Shown here piece by piece: positions 22,416-22,499 of a stretch of DNA of 22,499 bases (the stretch's first letter is position 1; each line of letters starts with the position of its first letter). The position numbers were made by a program, and so were the translations under genes. The notes under the pieces are model-generated. The model did no database searches. It was given only the letters and a program-made list of their open reading frames with translations, and was not told where the DNA came from. The DNA is from CAIJZX01 sp043766165 (GTDB lineage Bacteria; Patescibacteriota; Patescibacteriia; SBBC01; CAIJZX01), in NCBI GenBank assembly GCA_043766165.1, contig JAYUIJ010000062.1:1-22499 (forward strand), written 5' to 3'.

Positions 22416-22499
22416 GGCGGCGCATTCCGTAGCAACGGAATACGAACCCCTCGGGCGGCGGAAAAATGCGGCGGCGGGGCGCGGGCGGGCGGAATTCCC
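22416..22499 (-). repeat. GC-rich structured repeat, right copy (cut by the window end)
   Basis: On the minus strand from the window end: block A (22477-22499, identical to the left copy), a short GC link, block B (22442-22470, 27/29 identical), hairpin ATTCCGT-TGCT-ACGGAAT (22424-22441), then GCGCCGCC (22416-22423). It is inverted relative to the left copy, so each copy faces inward and stands just upstream of a promoter. The tract to 22364 is GC-rich with no gene. Confidence 0.85.

Overview
The window looks like a chromosomal segment of an uncultivated bacterium, most plausibly a Patescibacteria (Candidate Phyla Radiation, Parcubacteria-like) genome. This rests on gene style: many short uncharacterised proteins, a Cas4/RecB-like Fe-S nuclease of the kind common in that group, compact one-nucleotide or overlapping junctions, and several genes with no Shine-Dalgarno or apparently leaderless starts. 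There are no rRNA or ribosomal protein genes here, so the assignment is inference. No tRNA, rRNA, CRISPR array or transposase gene was found.

Layout. Positions 1-1266: a methyltransferase-fold protein, then a short C-terminal remnant of a second YjdF-like membrane protein. 1267-1882: a MntA/HepT toxin-antitoxin pair. 1969-6507: a tightly packed metal-ion operon on the minus strand (NRAMP-type transporter, P2-type cation ATPase, YjdF-like membrane protein). 6564-8211: a small coiled-coil protein, a GIY-YIG protein and a decayed SpvB/TcdB-like (RHS-related) surface or toxin gene that still has a promoter and a terminator. 8353-10011: an unusual signalling operon: a MerR-type DNA-binding domain fused to a GHKL ATPase, a STAS-like DUF4325 protein and a methyltransferase, behind a promoter carrying inverted repeats. 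10130-11763: two tandem DUF1801 proteins and a double VOC/glyoxalase protein. 12023-12616: a lipoprotein on the plus strand with an intrinsic terminator.

12617-15300 is accessory: an XRE-type regulator pseudogene, two membrane proteins and a HEPN-motif protein. The gene boundaries carry three diverged copies of a coding-like sequence (TWLFxxxDFxLPD). 15423-15553 and 22416-22499 are GC-rich repeats in inverted orientation that share two conserved blocks and a hairpin whose stem sequence differs completely while its position is kept.

Between these inverted repeats lies an AT-richer defence island. From the right it reads leftward: a controller protein with C-box operators, an AlwI-type restriction endonuclease, two beta-class adenine methyltransferases, an OLD-family ATPase/TOPRIM nuclease and a PD-(D/E)XK nuclease with four cysteines. 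From the left, a near-perfect CIRCE operator (HrcA heat-shock control) reads into two small plus-strand genes. The best candidate for an undescribed system is the translationally coupled OLD + PD-(D/E)XK pair; the best candidate for undescribed nucleic-acid structure is the covarying hairpin repeat.
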